Source of the DNA: Euonymus europaeus
Lineage: Eukaryota; Streptophyta; Magnoliopsida; Celastrales; Celastraceae
Length of the DNA stretch: 64,000 bases
Direction of reading: 5' to 3'
NCBI GenBank assembly: GCA_963580455.1
Contig: OY756965.1
Coordinates: 23,472,902 to 23,536,901 of the forward strand
Under the pieces are notes generated by a model. The model saw nothing but the letters and a program-made list of their open reading frames with translations, was not told the DNA's origin and did no database searches. Position numbers and translations under genes: made by a program. Positions 48,692 through 59,778 of this stretch are shown piece by piece (the first letter of the stretch is position 1; the number at the start of each line of letters is the position of its first letter).

Positions 48692-48730
48692 CTGGTTTGA
48701 AAATTGTATATTTGCATATCAGAAATGACA

Positions 48731-48890
48731 AACCTGTAATGAGCAGGGTATACTGTTGGGAGTGAAAGCTTGTTGTAAATTATTCCTCTACAAGACGAAC
48801 TCTATCAAGAAACCTGTAATGAGCAGGGTATACTGTTGGGAGTGAAAGCTTGTTGTAAATTATTCCTCTACAAGATGAACTCTATCAAAT
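48731..48890. repeat. 80-bp tandem duplication (2 copies)
   Basis: Units 48731-48810 and 48811-48890 share AACCTGTAATGAGCAGGGTA and the following text, with about two differences. It lies just upstream of the RPA-like exons. Confidence 0.92.
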
Positions 48891-49461
48891 AGCCTATGAC
48901 TGCAAAAAAAAATCAAAGGTTTAGAAGAGGTTAACAAAGGAACTATATAAGGACATGTAAAAAAGCAAGATCTTATGTGGATCAAAATACACATTGTCAA
49001 GACGCCTTTCCAAACCAATATCATAAAAGATGTTAAACAATATGAATTAAAAAACTGACTAATCTAATCAATTATAAATGGAGCTTTGTAAAAATTTGCA
49101 TAGCTTGTGTGAATGATTGTTTTTTAATGTTATTTGTATATTATTCATTTGCTTGACAAATCATAGAGGAAAATATGGTCTTCAACAGGGATTTCAAGGC
49201 AAGGAAAAGAGTAAGAATAAACTGGGAGAGAAGGATAAAAAAAACTTATCTAACAGAAACTTAGCACAAAAAAACTATTAACAACTGATGGAGTATAGAA
49301 ATGACTAACCTTCAATGTAAGATTCTAGCCAACTTTTGATAAGACAGTAAGTCAGCAAGAATGAGAAGCCTAGTTGAATTGAATAAATCTGCAAAAGGCA
49401 GCAGAAACAAAATGAACACCAAGCAAGAGGAAAACCTGCAATAAACAAAGCAACTAATCCA

Positions 49462-49619
49462 GCAAGCAAGAGGAAAGGAAAAAGCAACTAAGAATTTTGA
49501 AAACCTGCAATAAACAGAGTCATCGCAGTAAACAACAACTAATCCAGAAAGTAAAAAAACTGAAGAATAGACTGCAAACAGGAACAAAAGCAAAGAACTG
49601 AAAAGCATGACCTTTACTA
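49462..49619. repeat. About 157-bp direct repeat, copy 1
   Basis: Near-identical to 50427-50582, from AGCAAGCAAGAGGAAAGG to AAAAGCATGACCTTTA. Weaker repeats of the flanks (ACTAACCTTCAATGTAAGAT at about 49306 and 50046; CTGACCTTCAATGGCT at 49802 and 50372) show the upstream part of the Helitron was built by repeated segmental duplication. Confidence 0.85.
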
Positions 49620-50426
49620 TTTATCAATACTTAAAATCAATGCAGGAACCGATTAACAAAGAATTTGATGTCAAACACCATCTAACAAACAACTTGAAAA
49701 CTCGAACTTAACAAAATTATAATAGGCAGCTGAAAAGAACTGAACAACAAATTAATTATGATTCGCAAAGCAATGTGTTAAAACATGAGATCAAAAACTT
49801 ACTGACCTTCAATGGCTTCTCCAATGACACAAAAGATTCAAGAAATTTATATGACAAACCAACCAAATGGAAAGCGAAAATCAACTAAAATTTTTGCACA
49901 CTTGCAATAGATACACTGTTCGCATGAACGAACAACCAACCACAAAGCTAAACTCATACAACAGTAGACTGAAAACAGGAATAGAAGGGGAAAAAAACAA
50001 ACCATGTGCATTATCTTAGTATAACATGAAAAGAAAAATGTGTGACTAACCTTCAATGTAAGATGATAGTGAACTGTTGATGACACAGCAAGTCAGCAAG
50101 CATGAGGTACCAACTTGACCTCAATAAATCTGCAATAGCGACCACAAGAAAAATGAACATCAAATAATTGATTTCAAAAAAGAGCAACAACATAAGCTGG
50201 GGGAAAAAAATGAACTCCTCTAGTACATATGGTGTGCAACACAGCGTACACAATGGCTTCCTCTGAAACTAAACATAACAAATAACATTAAAAATCTTTT
50301 CTCATGCAATTAATTGATCAGACTGCTACAAAACACATAATATCCAGTTAATCTAAGAATCAAAAAATTACTGACCTTCAATGGCTCGTTCAATGGCACA
50401 AGATATTCAAAAAGCTTCTTTCACAC

Positions 50427-50582
50427 AGCAAGCAAGAGGAAAGGAAAAAGCAACTAAGATTTTTGAAAACCTGCAATAAACAGAGTCATCGCATTACACA
50501 ACAACTAATCCAGAAAGTTAAAAAACTGAAGAATAGACTGAAAACAGGAACAGAAGCAAAGAACTTAAAAGCATGACCTTTA
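50427..50582. repeat. About 157-bp direct repeat, copy 2
   Basis: Second copy of 49462-49619, roughly 90-95 percent identical by eye. Confidence 0.85.
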
Positions 50583-51716
50583 ATTTAAACCGAGTCTTGA
50601 CTTCTATTTTGCCCTAGTTTAACAGCGGATCCAACATCTCCAAATGGGGACAATCAATGAGACAGCTGCCGGACTTATTGAGCTACGAGTCTTATACATA
50701 TAGGGAAGGGCGAACCCACTTTGGGAACTCAAAGACCAGGAAACGGAAGCACGCTTGAGGCAATATGAGTAGGTTTGGCAGAGGGGACTAACCTCGATGT
50801 TGGGTTGTTGTGAGCGGAGACAGAGAACGACTATGGGCGATGTTGAGACGTCTCCGACCTGTGAATCGCAAAGACAAAGAACCCCCTTAACCCGCTGAAC
50901 CTCGATGTTTGGTTGTGGTAATATTTGCATAATTTGAAGGTATGGTTGGTATAGCAGCCTTGCCGGGCGAGCCTCTGGGATCTCCTGCAAACCCCCATGA
51001 TGTGGTAAAGGGAGGATATTAGGGGAAGCAGTGAGTTGAGATTCCCCTGCGAGATATATATGTCGTGGTTGAGGCGGTGTAGGAGGGATGACGACGTATG
51101 TGAGGTCATGGGACATAAAGCTGAGATCGAGCTGATCTACGGAAGATCTCCGTTTGTTTCGCAACATGAGCTGGGAGGTTGACAGATCCCAAGCAGATTC
51201 ATGCATCTGCGATAAAGTTTCAGGCCAGGTTCATGTACCTGGAGAAGGCAGATTTCGCCAGACTCTCTAGTCCATGTGTCGGCGTGTAAACAACATCAGA
51301 CGGTGGAAAAGGAAGAAGAAGACGCTGATCCGAGGGCACAAAAGCTCTGAGGAAGATGCCCAACTTCGCGAGTAGGGGAGCAGATCCGGGACTCGCGGGG
51401 ATAGAGCTGTATTTGTTTGTACTTTATAAGTATAGTATAGATATATATATATTTATTTATATTTGTGTGCGTGCGTGTGTGAGGAATGTCGCTACTTTAT
51501 CATAATTTATTACAACAACTATTCATTGTTTCGTTGTTACTTGAGAAAATGGCATGCACAGTTCGTGTGCAATTATGTTCATAATTGCGAAATGGTGACT
51601 AGTAATAGGCTTATTAAAAATAAATATTTTTATTTAAAAAACATAAGTCAGGCATATTTTTTAATTCCTTGCATGCCAACATCCCATTGGTCTACAAAAT
51701 AAGTACTGGAGTACTA

Positions 51717-52195
51717 AAAAATCCACCTCGATTAAAGAATAGTTAACTAAAATACATATGAATATATATGAATATATACACACACACACGCAGAGCCATT
51801 CTCTGGTAAATGCGTTCTTATTTTAGCTGAAATAAATATATCTACTAATTTTGAGTCATTAAATTTGACCAAATGACTAGGATTAAACTCTAAATCCTAA
51901 AAACTATTTACTTTTTTTTTTCTCTCTCTTTCACAAATCCTCTTCTATGACCCAACACTAAATCATGTTTAATCTCAATCATTTTGTTTGATCACGGCTT
52001 AAAAGTAGCGATATGTTTTAGCTAAAAAAGAGTAGTACAAAAATCCACCTCGATTAAAGGATACTTAAATACATTTAAATAAGGCTATATACATATATAG
52101 AGCCATAATTTGGTAATTAAGTACATTCTTATTTTAGCATAAATAAATCTCTCTACTTAATTTTAGGCCATTAAATTTGACCAAATTATTATAAA
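51717..52195. repeat. Pair of ~165-bp direct repeats
   Basis: 51717-51880 and about 52037-52195 share AAAAATCCACCTCGATTAAA, GAGCCAT, TTCTTATTTTAGC and CATTAAATTTGACCAAAT in the same order. A CT-rich spacer of about 155 bp lies between them. They could be ends of an old repeat or a segmental duplication. Confidence 0.65.
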
Positions 52196-52197
52196 TA

Positions 52198-52515
52198 CTC
52201 CATTAATTCTTATTTGATAGACTCGTTTATTTTTTCACACTTATTAAGAAAACACATTTAATATGATTAAAACAATAAATTTATTTTTTTTCTTCCTAAT
52301 ATACCATTCATTAAAGAATGTGCATATATTTTGACTTTTAAGAATATGAAAAGTTGTGGAGTAAATTTTGTTGATAAAGAGTCACAATAAGAGTCACAAT
52401 AAATGAGGGTAAATTAGTAAATTAATAATTTTTTCTTATTTTAAATATGGAAGTGTGGTATAATTTAGGACAAACTAAAATAGAAAATGAGCCAATCAAA
52501 TAGTGACGGATGAAG
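52198..52515. mobile_element. Stowaway-like MITE
   Basis: 318 bp bounded by CTCCATTAATTCTTATTTGA and, in inverse complement, CTTCATCCGTCACTATTTGA. A TA dinucleotide lies on each side (52196-52197 and 52516-52517). TIR type, size and TA duplication fit Stowaway (Tc1/mariner). Confidence 0.65.
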
Positions 52516-55500
52516 TATTAAACTCTAACCTCACGTTTGATTTGGGAGATTAACAGGTGAGGGAAGGGACTTAAAGCCTATGGAGAGAATAGCCAAGCTC
52601 ATGTTCTCCCCATAGCTAAAGGATAGCATTTTTTTTAAATGAAGAATTTAGTCTTTATTAAATCTCATATAAAATTATCAATTTATTATATAAAGATAAT
52701 ATAATCTTTTTTTATCTATATTATAATCCATTAAAATTAAAATTTATGTTTATTATCACATTCAATCAAATATATAAAAATTTATTTTTAAACTCATTTA
52801 CCGCTCTCGATTCTCCACTCTCGATAAGCTAAAATAAGAACATCCTTTATGAAGAATTTCATATTTACTAGTATTAGCCTTAGTACTAAGAGAATAGCAC
52901 AAAAATCCTAGAAGTGATAGAAACAGGAAAGGGAGAGCAAGCATGCGTTGAAGAAAATTATGGAATGAAAGCAGAAGAGGGGAACATATAATGAATGGAT
53001 TGGCGTGTCAGTCAGTCTCCTCCAAACACTATGTTTAATTGCACGCACTGCTATGGTGTTTGTGTTCTCAAAGACCATGCACTACTTCTTTAATTTTTTG
53101 TCTTCTCTTTTGAGTTTATTATAATCAAGACATTTTTTTTTCTTGGTACAGAAACAGTGACACAAAATCCAGCCATTTTTCCTATTATAAAACAATTCTT
53201 TAGTAATTTTTTAAATTTGATTCTCTCAATTTCTTGGAGGAGCAAACTATAGGGAATTAATAAAATTTACGTTTAGTAGAATATTCCCCATTTGGGTGTC
53301 AGATTTATTGATGAAACAAAGGAAAAGTGAACAATAAATTAAAAATATATTTATATGACTGCATAATTTTTTCCTTATTATTCATAATCAATTATGAATA
53401 ATATATGAAAATAACAGGTTTATACTTGTAAATTGCGTGTATCACAATTCGAAATATAAATCTTCTGCCCCTTTAACATATGCAATGGAGGTATGCACGC
53501 ATATATTGAGTGGTATGGATTAGAGGATCCGAGTATGATTCTCATCAGAAAATAATAATATTTTTGTCTCGTTGGACGTTATCAAACTTAATCTGTCGTC
53601 ATGTTAGGGTTTGACGGTCCAAATTTACGTCTATATCGTATGTCCAAAGAATGAAAGAAAAGTTTATATCGTGTTGTCGAGTGGTTAATTAGAGTGTTAT
53701 AGATTACGACACACTTATTTGAGGCAATTTGTTTTTGTTTTTCTTCATGTTTGACAGCCAATTAATTAATCAGAGAGACAAAAGAGGCACGTACTTATTC
53801 AATAGAGTGCAGAAATTCCTACTATGTGGATAAGAGGAGCATTCACAAAGACCGATAGGATCACTTTTAATGCCATTAATTCAAACTTCAAAAGGATGTT
53901 CATTGCATTGGAATTCATGTTTTTCTCATTAAAAGAAGATATAATCTTACTTAGTTTAAATTAATGTTTTGATAATAAATAGAGAGACATCCAAGATTGA
54001 CTTTTGCTTTGGAATAAGGAGGGGAAAGGGAGTAGAACCAAAGAGATATAAGTATATATTAAATCGCAGGTCTGGTGCAGTTGGCACAGGATTACCAAAC
54101 GGTGCAGGTTAATTTTGAAAATATTTTTAAATGGTAAATACAAAATATAATTAAGTGATTTGATGATTTCAAGTCCTAAATTTATCTTGAAAATATTTTC
54201 GCGATCAATTTTTTTTATGAATTTATTTGTTTTTTAAGGGAAATTAAAAACTCGATTACATTCACAATATTAACATCTATTTATGATTTTTCAAAAAAAT
54301 AAAATAAAATATTTTAGTGCACCACCAGTTTGTAGATAAAGTTGAACAAAGTAGGGTTTACTATTAATTCGTGTTTTTAGGCACATACACACGTGTTGAT
54401 GAGTAGTTCAAGACTCACTTTAATGGCCCTCAAATCAAGGAACAAATAAAATAAAGCACCCTCCTAATCCTTTTATTTTGTAGAGTCCAAGGTTGGCGAT
54501 CTAGAACAATTAAGCCTTAGCAACTCAAGATCAATTCTCATCGATTTAATGTATGAATTTTGAAATATTATAGCAAGAAAGAGTGAAATCTAGGGTTTTT
54601 ATTTTATCAAATTTGATGGAGTCACGTGATGATAGAATTAAGAAGCAAGATTTTTTATTTGCGTTAAATTTTGATCAAATTTATCATATGTCAAGGGGAA
54701 AAAAATATTATACGTTAGTCTGATGATTCGAATTTATGTTTACATCGATCGGATGTCAAAGGAAAAATTTGTATATTTACCTGTATAAAATATCAAGCCA
54801 ATATAAATGCTGACTATAAAAGAATTGAAGACATTATTGTTAATGAATCTAGATAAGAATCCATGGCGACCTGCATCCTGAGATTCACTTATCACTACTA
54901 TATCTATATCTATCGTCTGTTTCATTTTCTCCGACAAGAAAATTCAGGTTAATAAATAAATAAGACAAAAACCATTTTTCATGAAACTTGATTCGATTTT
55001 TAGCTGTTTTATAAAATTCGAATTTTGGGCAGCTATATATATGGTAGAAGCCTGAGTCAGTAATTATGTATGCTTTATAAATAGAAAATATTTTACATGG
55101 TAATACCAAAAGTAATTTTAAATAAACAAAAAAAATTAAATTGAAGTTCAATTGGTACCAAAAGTTAATGCAGCTAGAGTCGGCTTATATTGCATTACTC
55201 TTTATATTTATTTATTTATACCAACTTTTGGTAGAAGAATGGATCGGGTAGGCCAGGCCTTTTTATTGGACTTTCGCATCCTGTAACAAAACTTGGGTTT
55301 ACGGGCTCAATAGAAGAACAGATTGGGCCCACAACATGGGTTCTGAAAACTTCTGGCTCAGCCCATCCTAATTATCACCAAAAAATTTCTAAAATCAAAT
55401 TGCTCAAGCACCAACGCGTAGCTAAAAGCCTAAAATCTGCAGAATGAGAGGGCCATTACTCCAGTGACTTCATAAGACAAAGGAAACAGAGAAATAACTG

Positions 55501-56269
55501 AGGATGAGAAATATAAATAAAATTGGAGTAGAGTTTGCATAAGTTGGTAGAAGTGAGATGCCAAATCAAGAAAATGTCCAATATAGCTAGAGGTCCGTTC
55601 GTCTTTGTGTTTGACAATGCTTTTGACAGATATCAATAATCTATCCTCATCATCTATAGGCAATGTCATAAAATTGGCTAGACACCAGTCGGATCCTAGA
55701 CAAGCTTCTAGCGCCTAAACTGTTAGGTCTCTCCTGAGCAATCATTCGGCATTTATAATTAATATTTAATACATATATTAGAATAAAATCACAAAACGTG
55801 TGTTAATTTTTCTATTCTAATTAATTATTGTAATCAATATGTTAAGCATTTATTTGATTTTATTATAATTAATTATTAACCTGTTAGGATTTAGCGAATC
55901 CGTTTCTCTCATGAGTTAAACACTTATTGTTTATGTTATAATATGAAAATTCGATATACGATCCCGTTAAGGTCTAACAAATTTGTTCCCCTTAGGGTTT
56001 AACACTTATTATTTAAATTATAACATGAAATCCGATATACAATTGAGAGAATCAATTTCTCTTAATATTTAACATTTATTATTTAGAAATAGATTAGCAT
56101 CAATTCTTAAATACGAGCTTAAAAAAAATGAGGTATTTATTACTAAAAAAAAAACCCTCTATCTACTCTACTCGCCTAAAATCCTGCAAAACCTCCTATG
56201 GCAATGAAGCTCGGCTAAATAAGTACTGCTCTGCGTAATATATAACCCGCAAAATACGAAAAGCTGAGA
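52516..56269. other. Intergenic before the RanBP2-type gene
   Basis: About 3.7 kb of AT-rich sequence with short stop-rich frames only. Repeated motifs such as TAACACTTATT occur around 55900-56090. No TATA box was fixed for the downstream gene. Nothing else recognised. Confidence 0.5.
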
Positions 56270-59225
56270 ATGGCGGCATCAAGATTTCCGCTATTTGGCT
56301 CTGCGGCACTCTTCCTTCGTTCCCGCAAACCCTTAATTCTGAAACCTCCACGTTTTTCCACCAAGCACCTACACTTCTACCGTTCCAGTTCTTCCACGGC
56401 ACTAGACGCGGTTTCCGGTGATAACTCTGAAACCTTAAGTTCCCACCACCCATGGCCTGAATGGGTGACCTTCGTCGACCACTTGAAGACAAAAGGATAC
56501 TTTACGGAAGCTGCCCCCATGAAAGCCGGTGACGGTGATGCGGATAAGAGTGTTTACCAAGACATTAAATTTTTGAAAGATCCTTGCCTCAGCTTTGCCC
56601 GTGACCGATATGATATCTTCAAGTATGATTCTAATTTAAGCCCCTTTTTTGACGTATCCTTTGGTCCTACACCACCAAAAATTGCTTCAGCCAAAGCTTC
56701 AAAACAAAAAGAAACAGCTATTGACATTGTTGACGATGAACTGCCTCCAAATGTTGAGATGAAGATGGGGAATTGGATTTGTCTCAAGTAAGTCATGTAG
56801 GAACTTTCTATGGTCCTATTGACTTTGTTAAGTTTTACCCTCAAATTTAATATCTGGAAATTTCTGGGTGAATGGCATGGAAAATATTTAATTTCGTGAA
56901 GTCCTCGACAGGAAGAAAGAAGCTTTGGACAACCCTTGTTTTAGAGGCTAAAACAAATATAAAATGTGAATATTAATCTTCCAGAAATGCCATGGGCCAA
57001 CTTAATCACAAATTTCTTTCTGGGTATCATTCTTTGGGGAAGCCAAGATCCCATACTGTATGGTAGTTGTAGATGAATATTGAATCACCTGGTTTATAAT
57101 TTGTTGAAAAAGAGGAATTATTAAGAGGCACCAAGAAGGTGAAACCAAATATATATAGCATATATTACTTTGTAAAGATTGAAAGACATGTGCATGGGCA
57201 AGACCCTTTTTTGCATGTAGTATGAATATGCGTCAACAGAATCACTCATAGTCAAAAAGAGGGAAAAAGAATTTTGCTCTGCTTCATCGATGTTTATAGA
57301 ATGGATTTATTTTTTTAACTGCATCTGTAGAGTCACATAATCAAGAGGTCAATTTTGTTTACACATTATTTCGTTTTTTCGTTTGAGTGTATGCAACCTG
57401 GATGTGAAGTAACGGATGTTCTCGCATGCTTTGAGGCTTGAAATGTTTTCTTGGATGTTCACAAGACTTCAAAATCCGGTTTTCCATTTTCTTGTTTGTT
57501 ATTGTCCTCTCCTTATCCATCCCATGGTATCTATAAGTTCATTTTCTCTCACCTTCATTTTTTTGAATTTTTAATTCTGTCACAGATGCCATTTCTTGAA
57601 CTTCTCAAGAAATGTACAATGTCGACAATGCAATGAAGACAGCCCCAAAAAAGTTGGCGGTGGTGATTACATTGAGATGAAGAAAGGAGACAGCATCTGC
57701 CGTGAGTAAGTTTTGATCATTTTAATTCCGGTATCTTGTAAACTAACTCTTTGGTGATATTATGTGTTCTTGCAGTTTGGGTGGCTAGGTAGTTACATGA
57801 CAGATGCAGAAAGGTCTAGAATATGCAAGATGTTTTTGATAAGGAGATTATTTTTTTCAATTGAAAAGGAAATTCCATTGAAGGGTACCAAGGGGGTGCA
57901 ACGTAAAGAAAAGTTGCAGTCCATATAAAGAATATTATTCTGATATTTCATATGAATCCGCTTCTGTCTTCATCAAGGCTGATAATTCATAATTTTCTTT
58001 ATCAATTCATAGAAGGAAAAAAAGGAAGGAAGAGAAGACTTTGCCTTCTTTTGTTATGCATAGCACCTATTCTTGTGCTTTATTTCTTTCTCTAGTTCAA
58101 ATTTTTTTTCTTGTACGATGGTTCCTGGGAGACATACTTGTTTTCCAATTCTAGCATGATTATTCGTGTGACTAATATTTTGTAGTGAGATGATAATATA
58201 CAAGAATATGCTTCCATTCATTTCATTAATCTAATTTTATTGGCAATCTTTTACTTTTTAAAAATGTGTTATTCTTAGTAGCCCACTCTCTGGTGCCCCT
58301 CATTTATGTTGCAGATGTAGTTTCATGAATTTTGCTCGAAATACTTCATGTAAAATGTGTTCAACAGATGGACAAAAGAGGTTTTCTGCAGGTGAAGTAG
58401 GGATGAAGAAAGGAGATTGGAATTGCCCAAAGTAAGTTTCCATTGTTTTAATACTTGGCAGCCTCACGAATCGTTGTAAAAGCATATTGTTATGGAAATG
58501 ATATATTCTCTCTTAGTGCAGAACTTTTTCTGTAATGGTATTATGTTTTAGACTTGTGGTTTGTTAGCATGGAGCCGTTGAGCAATATGGAATGATATTG
58601 AAAGTTCTCTTACGTTGTTTTTGTGGGTGTTGAACTGTTGAGCGAAGATATGTTTCATCGAGCTTTTGAGTTTGAAGCATTAAATTAGGATTATCAATAT
58701 CGGTTAGTTGCAGAAAAATCTCCATCCACCTGAATTATAATATGTGATACTTCTCTTGATACATGTCAATTAAAAACTTGTGTCATCAATGTGTATTCCA
58801 TTGCGGTAGTTCAGTAAAATATAAAATTTCGGAACAGAATGCCGACATGGCTGTGTACATTCCTCAATTTTGTTATTTGTTGTTGTGGTTCCAATTTCAT
58901 TTCTTATCTTCTATCCGCAGATGCTACTTCATGAATTTTGCCCAAAACAAAAGATGCCTCAAATGCCAGGAATCACGGCCCAAGAGGCAGCTGGAACCTG
59001 GAGAGTGGGAATGCCCCTTGTGAGTCGTCTTTTCTCACGATAAAGGCTTACTTTCACTTTTTCTTGGTAAAATATTCTAAGATATGTATTGCTTGCTGTA
59101 GATGTGATTTCTTTAACTACCGAAGGAATATTGTCTGCATCAAGTGCAATTGTGAGCGGCCCAAAGAAACAAGAACCGATTATTATGAACATGCGCGGCA
59201 GACAACTAATACCAGATCCAGGTAG
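56270..59225 (+). CDS. RanBP2-type zinc-finger protein, organelle-targeted (VAR3/OZ-like)
   Basis: Five exons: 56270-56787, 57586-57705, 58315-58431, 58921-59019 and 59102-59225; 325 residues. The N-terminus (MAASRFPLFGSAALFLRSRK) is rich in Ala, Ser and Arg with no acidic residue, typical of a mitochondrial or plastid presequence. Residues about 60-125 (WPEWVTFVDHLKTKGYF and CLSFARDRYDIF) match the region preceding the fingers in VAR3/OZ-type proteins. Four RanBP2-type zinc fingers follow, each W/S-x-C-x2-C-x10-C-x2-C: GNWICLKCHFLNFSRNVQC, GDSICRECSFMNFARNTSC, GDWNCPKCYFMNFAQNKRC and GEWECPLCDFFNYRRNIVC. Finger 2 has Ser in place of the usual Trp. Such fingers bind RNA or editing factors; OZ proteins work in organelle RNA editing. 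The protein is shorter than OZ1-OZ3, so its precise role is uncertain. Confidence 0.93.
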
Positions 59226-59778
59226 TAGATCCATTGACGAGGGCAGAACCAATCGTTTCATGCTTGGGAGATATTTAGATTTAGAGGCTGTTATTGTATG
59301 ATCCTTTCATCATTCCACCTTAGGAAATTTATGTTTCATGAAATTAATTTTGATTGGGCGTCAGCAAATGTGTTCTTTTCCTTCTTTCTGTTTGCAACCG
59401 TCTCAATGATTAGGAAGGGCTGTTGCCCGTTGTCTTTCAGTGAATAGACAAGCAATAACCTCAATAAAGAACCTTGGATGACCCTGTTAACTGGATTTGT
59501 AGAATATTTTGACAAAAGTAAGGGTGGCGCTGCCATTTCTACATAAAAACAATAAAATTGTTGAAGGACTAAAAAGACTAAAAGTGAGAAATGCAGGGGC
59601 TGTTTCTGTAAAAGAATGAGACACAGGGAGCAAAAAAAAAAGAGAGTAAAGTTCACCTCGAGAGAGGGAAAGAAAGAATTTTTAACCCCTCGAAGTAGGT
59701 TAAATGGTAGTGGGAAGCCCTAGAGAGTATAGTGGAGTGGAGAGAGGAATAGAATAGAATAGAATAGAAGCGAGAGAG
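59226..59778. other. Spacer between RanBP2-type gene and POT1
   Basis: A 553-bp gap between two plus-strand genes, so it must hold both the upstream gene's 3' end and the POT1 promoter. A short (AATAG)n pentanucleotide run lies at 59746-59768 in the presumed POT1 leader. No TATA box was seen. Confidence 0.55.

Larger units (their letters stand above)
45740..51441 (-). mobile_element. Helitron carrying an RPA1-like pseudogene
   Basis: Read on the minus strand, the element starts TCTATACTATACTTATAAAG at 51441 and ends GCCCGGGCACACTTCCTAG at 45740. It is 5702 bp long. A 5' TC, a GC-rich 3' hairpin (CCCGGG arms) about 10 nt before the end, a terminal CTAG, and insertion between host A (5' side) and T (3' side) are the diagnostic Helitron features. 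The interior has a same-orientation gene related to the large subunit of replication protein A, a passenger typical of plant Helitrons. No Rep/helicase frame was recognised, so it is non-autonomous. Internal direct repeats fill the upstream third. The 3' end is secure; the 5' end is the best candidate by sequence and flank. Confidence 0.78.

Noticed and set aside
50619..51206. 195-codon minus-strand frame at the Helitron 5' side
   Set aside because: No recognisable domain; part of it is repeated at 46095, consistent with non-coding subterminal sequence.
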